From an uncultured Collinsella sp. (lineage in GTDB: Bacteria > Actinomycetota > Coriobacteriia > Coriobacteriales > Coriobacteriaceae), in contig CAUAAZ010000020.1 of NCBI GenBank assembly GCA_958427145.1, forward strand, positions 1 to 37,876: a stretch of 37,876 nucleotides of DNA, given 5' to 3'. A program made the position numbers and the translations under genes. The notes beneath the pieces were generated by a model, which was not told the origin of the DNA, searched no databases, and saw only the letters and a list, made by a program, of their open reading frames with translations. Below are positions 1 through 8,318 of this stretch, piece by piece (the stretch's first letter is position 1; every line of letters starts with the position of its first letter).

Positions 1-1
1 G

Positions 2-181
2 ATCCTTTCCGTCGCGTCTCTGGTAAGGGCTCTCTTTTCCGCAATGTTTTTCTCCATATTTGGACATGTGTTGGGGTTATATCCCATTCAGATAGCGCTC
101 GGTATTATTGGTGCAATCGCGATAGCAATTACCGCCGTTGTTTCATTGAAAATGGTAGGAATGCAGGTCTCCAAGAATTGA
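2..181 (+). CDS. C-terminal fragment of a multi-pass membrane protein, probably a transporter
   Basis: The reading frame is open from the first bases of the window and stops at a TGA at 179-181, so only the last 59 residues are present. They form two hydrophobic stretches (starting ILSVASLVRALFSAMFF and PIQIALGIIGAIAIAI) separated by a short Gly/His turn, followed by a short polar tail ending QVSKN. This is the pattern of the last two helices of a major facilitator-type permease, but no diagnostic motif is visible, so the family is a guess. Base composition is clearly more AT-rich than in the genes that follow, which hints at recent acquisition. No terminator is visible behind it. Confidence 0.55.
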   Translation: MLSVASLVRALFSAMFFSIFGHVLGLYPIQIALGIIGAIAIAITAVVSLKMVGMQVSKN

Positions 182-376
182 TATATCGATTGACGAGCTA
201 TCCGAAGCGTCGAGCCTTCTTGATAGACATGACTATTCGTCACAAATCATTTCGCGCATCGCCGGGGTTCCAGTAATACTCGATGTATCTGGATGCCCTC
301 ATTCCCCTTTTTGAAGGTACCAAATTAGCTACTCGTGTGGGTTTGGCTAGGTTCGGGTGCTGTCCGTGCCGTGGGG

Positions 377-382
377 TAAAAT
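377..382 (+). promoter_or_regulatory. candidate -10 box for dnaE
   Basis: TAAAAT lies 40 bases upstream of the dnaE start and resembles the -10 boxes ahead of other genes in the window (TATGCT before fhs, TAGAAT at 14752, TAAAAT at 18727). No convincing -35 hexamer is found at 16-18 bases; TTCGGG at 352-357 is 19 bases away. The 240-base spacer 182-421 shows nothing else I can name. Confidence 0.3.
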
Positions 383-421
383 CGTTCAGTCAGAACACGA
401 ACCCGCATCGGAGCTCATCAC

Positions 422-3400
422 ATGGCATTCGTCCATCTGCACAATCACACTGTTTTCTCCATGCTCGACGGCGCAACCCGTATCCAGGATATGGTCAACC
501 GTGCCGTTGAGCTTGGCATGCCCGCCGTGGCCATTACCGACCACGGTTACATGTACGGCGTACCCGACTTGGCGCTGGCCTGCGACGCCGTCAACCACAA
601 CACGCCCGAGTACAAGACGTGGAGCCACGACAAGGCCTTCTTGGAAAAGGACCGTCGCGACGAGCTGGTGGAGCCCGATCCCGAGGCAAACCCGCGCGAG
701 CATGCCCAGTATGTGAAGGACATGGCCATGTGGGACGAGAAGGGCAACATCGACGAGCTCAAGCCGCCGCTGGTCATCAAGCCCATCTTTGGCTGCGAGG
801 TCTACTTTACGCCGGACGAGACCCTTGCCCGCGACCACAAGCCCGAGCTCTACCATATGATCCTCCTGGCCAAGGACCAGGAGGGCTACGTCAACCTGAT
901 GCAGACGGTTTCCGAGGCCGCCGTGCAGGGCTTTTACTACAAGCCGCGCGTGACGCTCGACAACCTGCGCCGCCACGCCAAGGGCATGATCTGCACGAGC
1001 GCCTGCATCGCGGGCATCATCCCCAAATACATCGACCGCGGCGACATGGAAGGCGCCATCAAGTGGGCCGAGACCTTCCGTGACACCTTCGAGCCCGGCG
1101 ACTTCTACATCGAGATCCAGGAACACGGCATCACCACCGACAACGGCCTGACCGACGAGCAGATGGACCGCACGCTCATCGATATCGCCAAGCAGGTGGG
1201 CGTCAAGGTCATCGCCACCAACGATTTCCACTACCTGCGCCGCGAGGACGCGCCGGTGCAGGACGTCATCATGTGCATTGGCATGAACGCCAAGGTCGAC
1301 GACCCCAACCGCATGCGCATGACCGGCTCGGAGTTTTATATGAAGACCGAGGAGGAGATGCGGGCGATGTTCCCGTATTGCCCCGAGGCCTGCGACAACA
1401 CACTCGAGATCGCCGACAAGTGCTACGTGGAGCTGGACTGGGATTCCATCATCCTGCCGCGCTTCCCGCTGCTCGATCCCGGCGAGACGCACGAGAGCCA
1501 GTTCCGCCGCGAGTGTGAGAAGGGCCTGCGCCAGCACTACGGCGACGACTGGGCCACGCGCGAGATCGGCGGCGTCAACATCAAAGAGCGCTTTGAGTAC
1601 GAATACAAGGTCATCTGCGACAAGGGCTTTGCCGCCTACTTTTTGATCGTCGCCGAGTACGTGCAATGGGCCAAGGACAACGGCATCGGCGTCGGCCCCG
1701 GCCGTGGCTCGGCCGCCGGTGCTATCGTCGCCTACGCCATGAACATCACCGCGTTCGACCCGCTCGAGAACGGCCTGATGTTCGAGAGGTTCCTGTCCCC
1801 GCAGCGTACCGAGATGCCCGATATCGATATGGACTTCGACGATGAGCGGCGCCTCGAGGTCGTGGAGCACGTTCGCCAGCTCTATGGCCCCGAGAAGGTC
1901 ACCCACGTCATCACCTACTCGACCATCAAGGCCAAGCAGGCCATCAACGACGCCGCGCGCGTTCTGGATTACCCGGTCTACATGGGCCAGCGCCTGTCCA
2001 AGATGGTCTCGAGCGACCCCAAGGTCAAGCTCAAGCAGGTGCTCGAAAAGCAACCCGGCAAAGAGGATCTGTTTAACCCCGACTTTGCCGAGGCCTATAA
2101 AAAGGATGACGACGCCCGCCGCATCATCGACACGGCGCTCTCGATCGAGGGCCTCACCCGTGGCGAGGGTGTGCACGCGTGCGCCGTTCTGATCTGCCGT
2201 GACCCCGTCAACGAGCACGTGCCCACCAAGCTCGACACCAAGGGCGGCGTCGAGATTACCCAGTACGAGGGCCATACCGTTGCCGACATGGGCCTGCTCA
2301 AGATGGACTTCTTGGGCCTGCGCACGCTGACGGTTATCTCCAAGGCCAAGGCAAACATCAAAAAGAACTTCGGCATCGACATCAAAGAGGAAGAGATTCC
2401 CTTTGACGATCCCGAGATCTTTAAGCTCATGGGCTCCGGCCACACCGCCGGCGTCTTCCAGGTCGAGTCCGCCGGCATGACGGCCACGATCAAGAACATG
2501 AAGCCCACCGAGTACAAGCACGTCGTGGCATTGATCGCCCTGTACCGCCCGGGCCCGCTGGGCGCCGGCATGGTTTCGTCCTACATCAACCGTATGAACG
2601 GCAAGGAGCCGGCCGTCTCCTACGACGACCGCCTGGACGACATCCTGGGCGAAACCTACGGCACCATGGTCTACCAGGAGCAGGTTATGCTCATCTCCGT
2701 CGAGATGTGCGGCTTCTCCAAGGGCGAATCGGACTCGCGTATCCGTAAGCCCGTGGCTAAGAAAAAGATCAAACTGCTCACGTCGACGGTGCTCCACTGG
2801 GAGGATGGCTCGGACGAGACCACCTACGACCACTGGATGAACGGCGCCATCAAGAACAACTACACGCGCGAGGTCGCCCAGAAGATTTGGGACGATGTTC
2901 TCGAGTTCGCATCTTACGCCTTTAACAAGTCGCACTCCGCCGGCTACGCCATCTTGGTTATGCAGACAGCGTGGCTCAAGGCGCACTATCCGCACGAGTA
3001 CATGGCGGCCGTTCTGACGTCCTACACGGGCAAGACCGACAAGATCGTTCACTACGTCTCGGCATGCCGTCACGACGGCATCCCCGTGCTGTCGCCAGAT
3101 GTCAACGAGTCCGGTACCGAGTTCACGGCCACCAAGGAGGGCGTGCGCTTTGGTTTGGCCGGCATCCGCGGCGTGGGCACCGGCGTGGCGCAGGCGATTA
3201 TCGCCGAGCGCGAGGCGGGCGGTCCGTTTAAGACACTGCACGACTTTGTTGAGCGTGTGGACTCGAGCCAGGCAAACCGCCGCGTGATCGAATCGCTCAT
3301 CAAGGCAGGCGCCTTTGACTCCACGGGGTATCCGCGCCGCCAGATGATGCACTTTGTGGACAAGAACAACCCCGAGAACATCATCGATGCCGCCGTGAAG

Positions 3401-4225
3401 CGCCAAAAGGATCGCGCGAGCGGCCAGACGTCGTTCTTCGACATGTTCGGCGATGTTGAGGGCTCGGGCTTTGAGGTGAGCGTGCCCGATCCGGACGGCC
3501 AGGAGTGGGACCGCCACCTTAAGCTGAGCCAGGAGAAGGAGGTTCTGGGCATCTATGTCTCGGACCACCCGCTGCGCCCGTTTGAATATGCGCTAGCCAA
3601 GGCGCGCGACTTCTCGTTCTCGCAGATCGACACCGGCTACGAGGTGCAAAACCCCACGGGCGGTACCATCAACCAGGAGATTCCCGAGGGCAAGGCACTG
3701 TGGTGGGCCGGCATGGTCTCGAGCGTGTCCAAGCGCGTGACCAAAAACGGCGACCCCATGGGCATTGTGCAGCTCGAGGACATGGAAGGCGAGGCCACGG
3801 TCGTGGTGTTCCCCAAGACCTACAAGGAGGCCGAGGGGTACCTGTACGGCGAGGTCGATCCCGAGACCGGCGCGCAACTGTCCGATGCGTTTGTGCGCAT
3901 TAAGGGCAAACTTGAGCGCTCGGACCGCGGCGACCAGATCATCGCGCAGGAGATCGTGCCGCTCGAGCTCAACGAGGAGAACAACAAGCCCAAGGTGTTT
4001 GAGGTCATGGTGCCCAACAGCCGCTTTAGCCAGGGCAACATGGCGCGTCTTGCCACGGTGCTCACCACCAACCCGGGCGGCGATCGTGTGGAGATCTTTA
4101 TCGAGCAGGTGGACGGGCGCGTGCTGCGTGCCGAGGTGCCGGCCAAGGTCAACGCACGCTCGATTCCGCTGTTGGCAGAGGCAAAGGCCATCGTGGGTAA
4201 CCAAGGCCGCGTGACGGTGATCTAA
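422..4225 (+). CDS. dnaE: DNA polymerase III alpha subunit (replicative DNA polymerase, C family)
   Basis: Catalytic subunit of the chromosomal replicase: adds dNTPs to the 3' end of the growing strand in the replisome. The 1267-residue protein has the full DnaE order. An N-terminal PHP domain keeps its metal-ligand pattern (HLHNH at 5-9, ITDHG at 38-42). The palm follows, with GVGPGRGSAAG and the catalytic aspartates in PDIDMDFD (D467, D469) and KMDFLGL (D629). Then come the fingers (FNKSHSAGYA), a helix-hairpin-helix (GLAGIRGVGTG, about 910) and a C-terminal OB fold (WWAGMVSSVSKR onward, about 1095-1220). The finger motif usually read as RRAMGKKK is RKPVAKKK here. The start is the ATG before AFVHLHNH, the canonical DnaE N-terminus; the ribosome site is weak. 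The SNF2 helicase gene follows 38 bases later on the same strand. Confidence 0.97.
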   Translation: MAFVHLHNHTVFSMLDGATRIQDMVNRAVELGMPAVAITDHGYMYGVPDLALACDAVNHNTPEYKTWSHDKAFLEKDRRDELVEPDPEANPREHAQYVKDMAMWDEKGNIDELKPPLVIKPIFGCEVYFTPDETLARDHKPELYHMILLAKDQEGYVNLMQTVSEAAVQGFYYKPRVTLDNLRRHAKGMICTSACIAGIIPKYIDRGDMEGAIKWAETFRDTFEPGDFYIEIQEHGITTDNGLTDEQMDRTLIDIAKQVGVKVIATNDFHYLRREDAPVQDVIMCIGMNAKVDDPNRMRMTGSEFYMKTEEEMRAMFPYCPEACDNTLEIADKCYVELDWDSIILPRFPLLDPGETHESQFRRECEKGLRQHYGDDWATREIGGVNIKERFEYEYKVICDKGFAAYFLIVAEYVQWAKDNGIGVGPGRGSAAGAIVAYAMNITAFDPLENGLMFERFLSPQRTEMPDIDMDFDDERRLEVVEHVRQLYGPEKVTHVITYSTIKAKQAINDAARVLDYPVYMGQRLSKMVSSDPKVKLKQVLEKQPGKEDLFNPDFAEAYKKDDDARRIIDTALSIEGLTRGEGVHACAVLICRDPVNEHVPTKLDTKGGVEITQYEGHTVADMGLLKMDFLGLRTLTVISKAKANIKKNFGIDIKEEEIPFDDPEIFKLMGSGHTAGVFQVESAGMTATIKNMKPTEYKHVVALIALYRPGPLGAGMVSSYINRMNGKEPAVSYDDRLDDILGETYGTMVYQEQVMLISVEMCGFSKGESDSRIRKPVAKKKIKLLTSTVLHWEDGSDETTYDHWMNGAIKNNYTREVAQKIWDDVLEFASYAFNKSHSAGYAILVMQTAWLKAHYPHEYMAAVLTSYTGKTDKIVHYVSACRHDGIPVLSPDVNESGTEFTATKEGVRFGLAGIRGVGTGVAQAIIAEREAGGPFKTLHDFVERVDSSQANRRVIESLIKAGAFDSTGYPRRQMMHFVDKNNPENIIDAAVKRQKDRASGQTSFFDMFGDVEGSGFEVSVPDPDGQEWDRHLKLSQEKEVLGIYVSDHPLRPFEYALAKARDFSFSQIDTGYEVQNPTGGTINQEIPEGKALWWAGMVSSVSKRVTKNGDPMGIVQLEDMEGEATVVVFPKTYKEAEGYLYGEVDPETGAQLSDAFVRIKGKLERSDRGDQIIAQEIVPLELNEENNKPKVFEVMVPNSRFSQGNMARLATVLTTNPGGDRVEIFIEQVDGRVLRAEVPAKVNARSIPLLAEAKAIVGNQGRVTVI

Positions 4226-4263
4226 GGGCGACCTTGCTGGTCCGTGCGAGATTGGAGGAAGTG

Positions 4264-7200
4264 ATGGCACAGGGGACGTTTGTGCAGGCGCTTCGGAAAG
4301 AGGCGGCGCTGAGCGGTACCTTTATGAAGGGGCGCTCGCTCATGCTCAACGGCGCCGTGCTGTCGTTTGAGGACTTCGGCTCGCGCTTCTCCAAAAACGT
4401 GAACATCGAGGGTTCGGTGCGCGGCTCGCGCGGCGACCTGTACAAGACGCACGTGGCGCTCGACATGGACGAGCACGAGGTTATCGACTACGACTGCGAT
4501 TGCCCCGCCGCCTTCCGCTATTCCGGCATGTGCAAGCACGCCATCGCCACGGCGCTGGCGTATCTGGATGCCAGTGGCGCCGAGCCTGTCGAGGGCCTGC
4601 GCACACCGGTCCGCACGTTTACAGTACCGCCCGCACAGTCCAAGCAGCCCACGCGCCCCGCACCCACCGCATCTGCGGTCAACCCCAACTTTCCCTTTCC
4701 GGCGCCCGTTCCCACGAGCCCGAGCCTTGTGGCAGCGCTTTCCGATCTTTCGGATGCGCGCATGGACGAGCTCGTGGCCATGCGTCGCAAGCTCGCCGGC
4801 ACCATTGACCCCGATGCGCCCAAAGCGGTGCTGGAGCCCTCGCTGGTGCCGTACTACAATCCGCTGTTTGCCGATCGCTTTAACTGGGCGCTCGAGTTTC
4901 GCATTCGCTGCGGTTCGGTGTCCTACGTGGTTAAGGATATCGACGGCATGGCCGATGCTTATGTGCGCGGCGGTACGTTCTCCTATGGCAAGAAGCTTAC
5001 GTTCGCCCATGTGCCCGAGGCTTTCGATGACGTGTCGACAAAGCTGCTCGACTTTGTCGCAATGACGGTCGCCTACCTGAGCGACATCACGAGTTCGCGC
5101 TCGGCATCGTATGACTTTGCCCGCAGCGGCTTTGTCGCCGAGCGTCAGTTGCCGGTATCCGAGCATTCCATCGTGTCCGTGCTGGACCTGCTGCGCGGCA
5201 GGACCATGTCCTTTGAGCCTGCTTGGTCGCGGGGGACGACGACGCATCGCGCCTACGAGGTGGTGGTCGAGCCGTCGCCGCAGGGGGAGGGCGAAGTCCC
5301 GGCTAAGTGCCCGCCGCTCCTTGCCGCCAAGATTGCATCGGCGGCGGGAGGCAGCTACGACTTGCGCCTGCCGGCCGATATGTACTGCTTTGTCGCTGGT
5401 GACGCAGCCTATCTGGTCGATACGCGCCGCGCGCGCCGTGCCGACATGGCGTTTGCCCAACATGCGGCGCCGTTTCTGTCGCACTTGTTGCCCTGCCGCA
5501 CGCCGGTCCATATCGCCGCCGACCAGGTGGGTGAGTTCTGCCGCATGGCGCTGCCGATCTTGCGCGACTACACCGACCTGACCGCTCCCGCCGTACTTGA
5601 CGCCGTGGCGCCCGAGCCGAGCTTTGCCATGGCGATTGGCGTCGACGATGGACTCGTGACCTGTAAGATTACGGTGACCTACGGCGATTGGTCGGCGGAT
5701 CTCTTTAGTCTTGGTGCTCCGGGCAGTCCTTTCGAAGAGCAGCGCCCCGGTGTTCCGCCTCGCGATGCGGTGGCGGAATTTCGCGCCATGGACACGGCGG
5801 CCCTGTACTTCGATTTCCACGAAGGCGGCCTTGCGTTTGAGGAACGTGATGACGCTCGCCTGTTCTGCCTGCTGACCGAGGGACTGGCGGCTTTGTCCGA
5901 GCTTGGCGATGTCATGCTCAGCGATCGCCTGCGCCAGATCTCGGTGCGCCCTGCGCCCAAGCTCTCGGTGCGTGCCACCGTCAAGAGCAACCTGCTCGAC
6001 GTCGAGTTGGGTGCGAGCGGGCTTTCGGCGGCCGACCTTGCCATCTATCTCGATTCGTATAAGCGCCACCAGACGTTCGCGCGTCTTACGTCCGGCGATA
6101 TCGTGCGCCTGGACGAGGGCGCTCGTGCCGCGTTTGGCCTTGCAGGGGACTTGGGCGTCGACGCCGTTGACCTGCTCGACGGCGTGTCGCTTCCCGCGTC
6201 GAGCACCCTTTTTGTCGATACTATGCTCGCGCGCACGCCCGCGCTCGAAGCCGATCGCGACGCCGCATTCCGTCGTACCGTCGAGCGCTTGGATACGCTC
6301 GGCAAGATGGACTTTACGGTGCCGGTCTCGCTCAAGGCCACGCTGCGCGGCTATCAGGTCGACGGCTACCAGTGGCTCGGCTCGCTCGAGCACCTGGGCC
6401 TCGGTGGCATCTTGGCCGACGATATGGGCCTGGGCAAAACACTGCAGATGATCGCGCACATTCTGGCGCGCGTTGAGGCGGGGGACACCAAGCCCACGCT
6501 TGTGGTATGTCCCGCGTCGCTTGTGTACAACTGGACCGCCGAGCTGGAGCGCTTTGCCCCCTCGCTTGATGTGTGCGCCATCGTGGGCGCCAAGGCGCAG
6601 CGTCGCGTGCAAATTGCCGGCGTGGCCGAGTATAACGTGGTTGTAACGTCGTATGACCTCATGCGCCGCGACATCGACGAATACGTCGAGCAGGACTTTG
6701 CCCGCGTGGTGCTCGATGAGGCCCAGTACATTAAAAACCCGCTCACCCAGGTGGCGCGTGCCGCAAAGCGCCTGCCGGCCGGCGTGCGCTTTGCCTTGAC
6801 GGGAACGCCCATCGAAAACCGCCTGTCCGAGCTCTGGAGCATCTTCGACTTTTTGATGCCGGGCCTTCTGGGTACGCGCGAGTCGTTTGCCAAGCGCTTT
6901 GAGAGTCCCGTCGAGCATGCCGAGGGCGACAGCGCCGCTTGTCTGCAGGCGCTCGTGTCGCCGTTTGTGCTGCGTCGCGTTAAGGAAGACGTGGTGGCCG
7001 ACCTGCCCGAGAAGATCGAGGATACGGTGATGGCTCAGCTCACCGGCGAACAGCGCAAGCTCTACCTGGCCAACCAGGACCGCATCGCCCAGCAGGTGCA
7101 GCACCGCGAGGCATCCGAGTTTAAGAAAAACAAGCTCAAGGTACTTGCCGAACTCACCAAGCTGCGTCAGATCTGCTGCGACCCGCATCTACACTATGCG

Positions 7201-7737
7201 GACTACAAGGCGGGAAGCGCCAAGCTCGATACATGCATGGAGCTCGTCCACGGAGCACTCGACGGCGGTCATCGCATTTTGCTGTTCAGCCAGTTTACGG
7301 GCATGCTCGATATCATCGGCAAGCGCCTGGCCAAGGAGGACATCGCCTTCCTTAAGCTCACGGGTGCATCGTCCAAGGAGAGTCGCGCCAAGATGGTTGT
7401 GCAGTTCCAGGCGGGCGAGGTGCCGGTGTTCTTGATTTCGCTCAAGGCGGGCGGCGTGGGCCTTAATTTGACGGCTGCCGACGTGGTCATCCACTACGAC
7501 CCGTGGTGGAACGTGGCGGCGCAGGACCAAGCGACCGACCGTGCCCACCGTATTGGCCAGCAGCACACCGTGACCGTGTACAAACTCATCGCCAAGGACA
7601 CGATCGAGGAACGCATTATGCAGATGCAGGAGTCCAAGCGCGATCTGGTCAACAGCGTGCTCGGCGGCGACGGTATCTCGTCGGCACTGTTTACGCGCGA
7701 AGATGTTCTGGCGCTGCTGGGCGGCGACGGTCGCTAG
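4264..7737 (+). CDS. SNF2-family DNA translocase/helicase with SWIM zinc finger
   Basis: ATP-dependent double-stranded DNA translocase of the SNF2/RapA superfamily; its target here is unknown. The SWIM finger is near residues 75-97 (DCDCPAAFRYSGMCKHAIA, the CxC...CxH pattern). A long alpha/beta middle region follows without recognisable motifs. The ATPase core begins near 690: ADDMGLGKT (Walker A, about 715), DEAQ (motif II, about 817), LTGTPIENRLSELW (motif III), FSQFTGM (motif IV), GGVGLNLTAAD (motif V) and QATDRAHRIGQ (motif VI). An ATG at 4264 is preferred because GGAGGA lies four bases upstream (4254-4259); an in-frame start at 4234 would add ten residues without a site. The length of 1157 residues fits this bacterial subfamily. 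It follows dnaE closely, so co-transcription is likely. Confidence 0.93.
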   Translation: MAQGTFVQALRKEAALSGTFMKGRSLMLNGAVLSFEDFGSRFSKNVNIEGSVRGSRGDLYKTHVALDMDEHEVIDYDCDCPAAFRYSGMCKHAIATALAYLDASGAEPVEGLRTPVRTFTVPPAQSKQPTRPAPTASAVNPNFPFPAPVPTSPSLVAALSDLSDARMDELVAMRRKLAGTIDPDAPKAVLEPSLVPYYNPLFADRFNWALEFRIRCGSVSYVVKDIDGMADAYVRGGTFSYGKKLTFAHVPEAFDDVSTKLLDFVAMTVAYLSDITSSRSASYDFARSGFVAERQLPVSEHSIVSVLDLLRGRTMSFEPAWSRGTTTHRAYEVVVEPSPQGEGEVPAKCPPLLAAKIASAAGGSYDLRLPADMYCFVAGDAAYLVDTRRARRADMAFAQHAAPFLSHLLPCRTPVHIAADQVGEFCRMALPILRDYTDLTAPAVLDAVAPEPSFAMAIGVDDGLVTCKITVTYGDWSADLFSLGAPGSPFEEQRPGVPPRDAVAEFRAMDTAALYFDFHEGGLAFEERDDARLFCLLTEGLAALSELGDVMLSDRLRQISVRPAPKLSVRATVKSNLLDVELGASGLSAADLAIYLDSYKRHQTFARLTSGDIVRLDEGARAAFGLAGDLGVDAVDLLDGVSLPASSTLFVDTMLARTPALEADRDAAFRRTVERLDTLGKMDFTVPVSLKATLRGYQVDGYQWLGSLEHLGLGGILADDMGLGKTLQMIAHILARVEAGDTKPTLVVCPASLVYNWTAELERFAPSLDVCAIVGAKAQRRVQIAGVAEYNVVVTSYDLMRRDIDEYVEQDFARVVLDEAQYIKNPLTQVARAAKRLPAGVRFALTGTPIENRLSELWSIFDFLMPGLLGTRESFAKRFESPVEHAEGDSAACLQALVSPFVLRRVKEDVVADLPEKIEDTVMAQLTGEQRKLYLANQDRIAQQVQHREASEFKKNKLKVLAELTKLRQICCDPHLHYADYKAGSAKLDTCMELVHGALDGGHRILLFSQFTGMLDIIGKRLAKEDIAFLKLTGASSKESRAKMVVQFQAGEVPVFLISLKAGGVGLNLTAADVVIHYDPWWNVAAQDQATDRAHRIGQQHTVTVYKLIAKDTIEERIMQMQESKRDLVNSVLGGDGISSALFTREDVLALLGGDGR

Positions 7738-7838
7738 CCTCGCTCGTTATGTGTTCATTTGCCATGCCGGGGATGGTTCGCCTGCCTTTGGGCATAAGAA
7801 GCATCAGGAATATTGGCACATCAGCAAAGGAGAACATC

Positions 7839-8201
7839 ATGGCGAAATTCTTTAAGGACTCCGACGGCAAGCTCGTTGCCGCCCTTGGCGACGGCGTTGC
7901 AACCCCTGCCGGCTGCACGGAGCTGACGGCGAACACCGAGGATGCGGCGCACGAGAAGCATGTGCCTGTTGTCGAGATTGAGCGCGACGGCCACGTCATT
8001 CGCGCACGTGTGGGCTCGACCGAGCATCCCATGCTGCCCGAGCACTATATCGAGTGGATCGCGCTTGAGGCCGAGGGCCGCCTGGAGGTCCATTACCTTG
8101 AGCCCGGCATGAAGCCCACGACGTTTTTCGCTGGCGGCTCCAAGACCGGTACCGTCTATGCCTACTGCAACCTGCATGGGCTGTGGTCCGCGACGTTCTA
8201 G
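7839..8201 (+). CDS. Superoxide reductase (desulfoferrodoxin family, class III-like)
   Basis: Reduces superoxide to hydrogen peroxide in the cytoplasm of anaerobes without releasing oxygen. All ligands of the catalytic [Fe(His)4(Cys)] centre are present in 120 residues: H41 in HEKHVPV (with E39 and K40 at the usual active-site positions), H63 and H69 in EHPMLPEHY, and C110 and H113 in CNLHGLW. The N-terminal 30 residues align with the desulforedoxin domain in outline (MAKFFK...), but three of its four zinc/iron cysteines are gone and only C26 remains. That corresponds to the class III form known from Treponema pallidum. The ATG is set by AAAGGAGAA just upstream (7826-7834). The gene stands alone between the helicase and a terminator. 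An electron donor such as rubredoxin is not encoded nearby. Confidence 0.93.
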   Translation: MAKFFKDSDGKLVAALGDGVATPAGCTELTANTEDAAHEKHVPVVEIERDGHVIRARVGSTEHPMLPEHYIEWIALEAEGRLEVHYLEPGMKPTTFFAGGSKTGTVYAYCNLHGLWSATF

Positions 8202-8247
8202 GAGCGCGCCCCCGCTCGGGGTATCATAGCTAGCATATGCACATGCG

Positions 8248-8279
8248 AGCGCCGGCTGCATTATGCGGCCGGCGCTTTT
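8248..8279 (+). terminator. Intrinsic terminator after the superoxide reductase gene
   Basis: A nine-base-pair GC stem (AGCGCCGGC pairing with GCCGGCGCT) closes an eleven-base loop and is followed by TTTT. It lies 47 bases beyond the superoxide reductase stop codon. Confidence 0.8.
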
Positions 8280-8318
8280 ACTACGACAACGATGGTTTAC
8301 GACGGGAAGGGCTTGGCC

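Noticed and set aside
386..3568. 1060-codon open frame on the minus strand across dnaE
   Set aside because: It is a mirror frame of a GC-rich gene; its Val/Leu/His/Gly-rich composition has no domains, while the plus strand encodes an unmistakable polymerase.
4222..7188. 988-codon open frame on the minus strand across the SNF2 gene
   Set aside because: Antisense shadow caused by codon bias; the plus-strand helicase motifs are complete.
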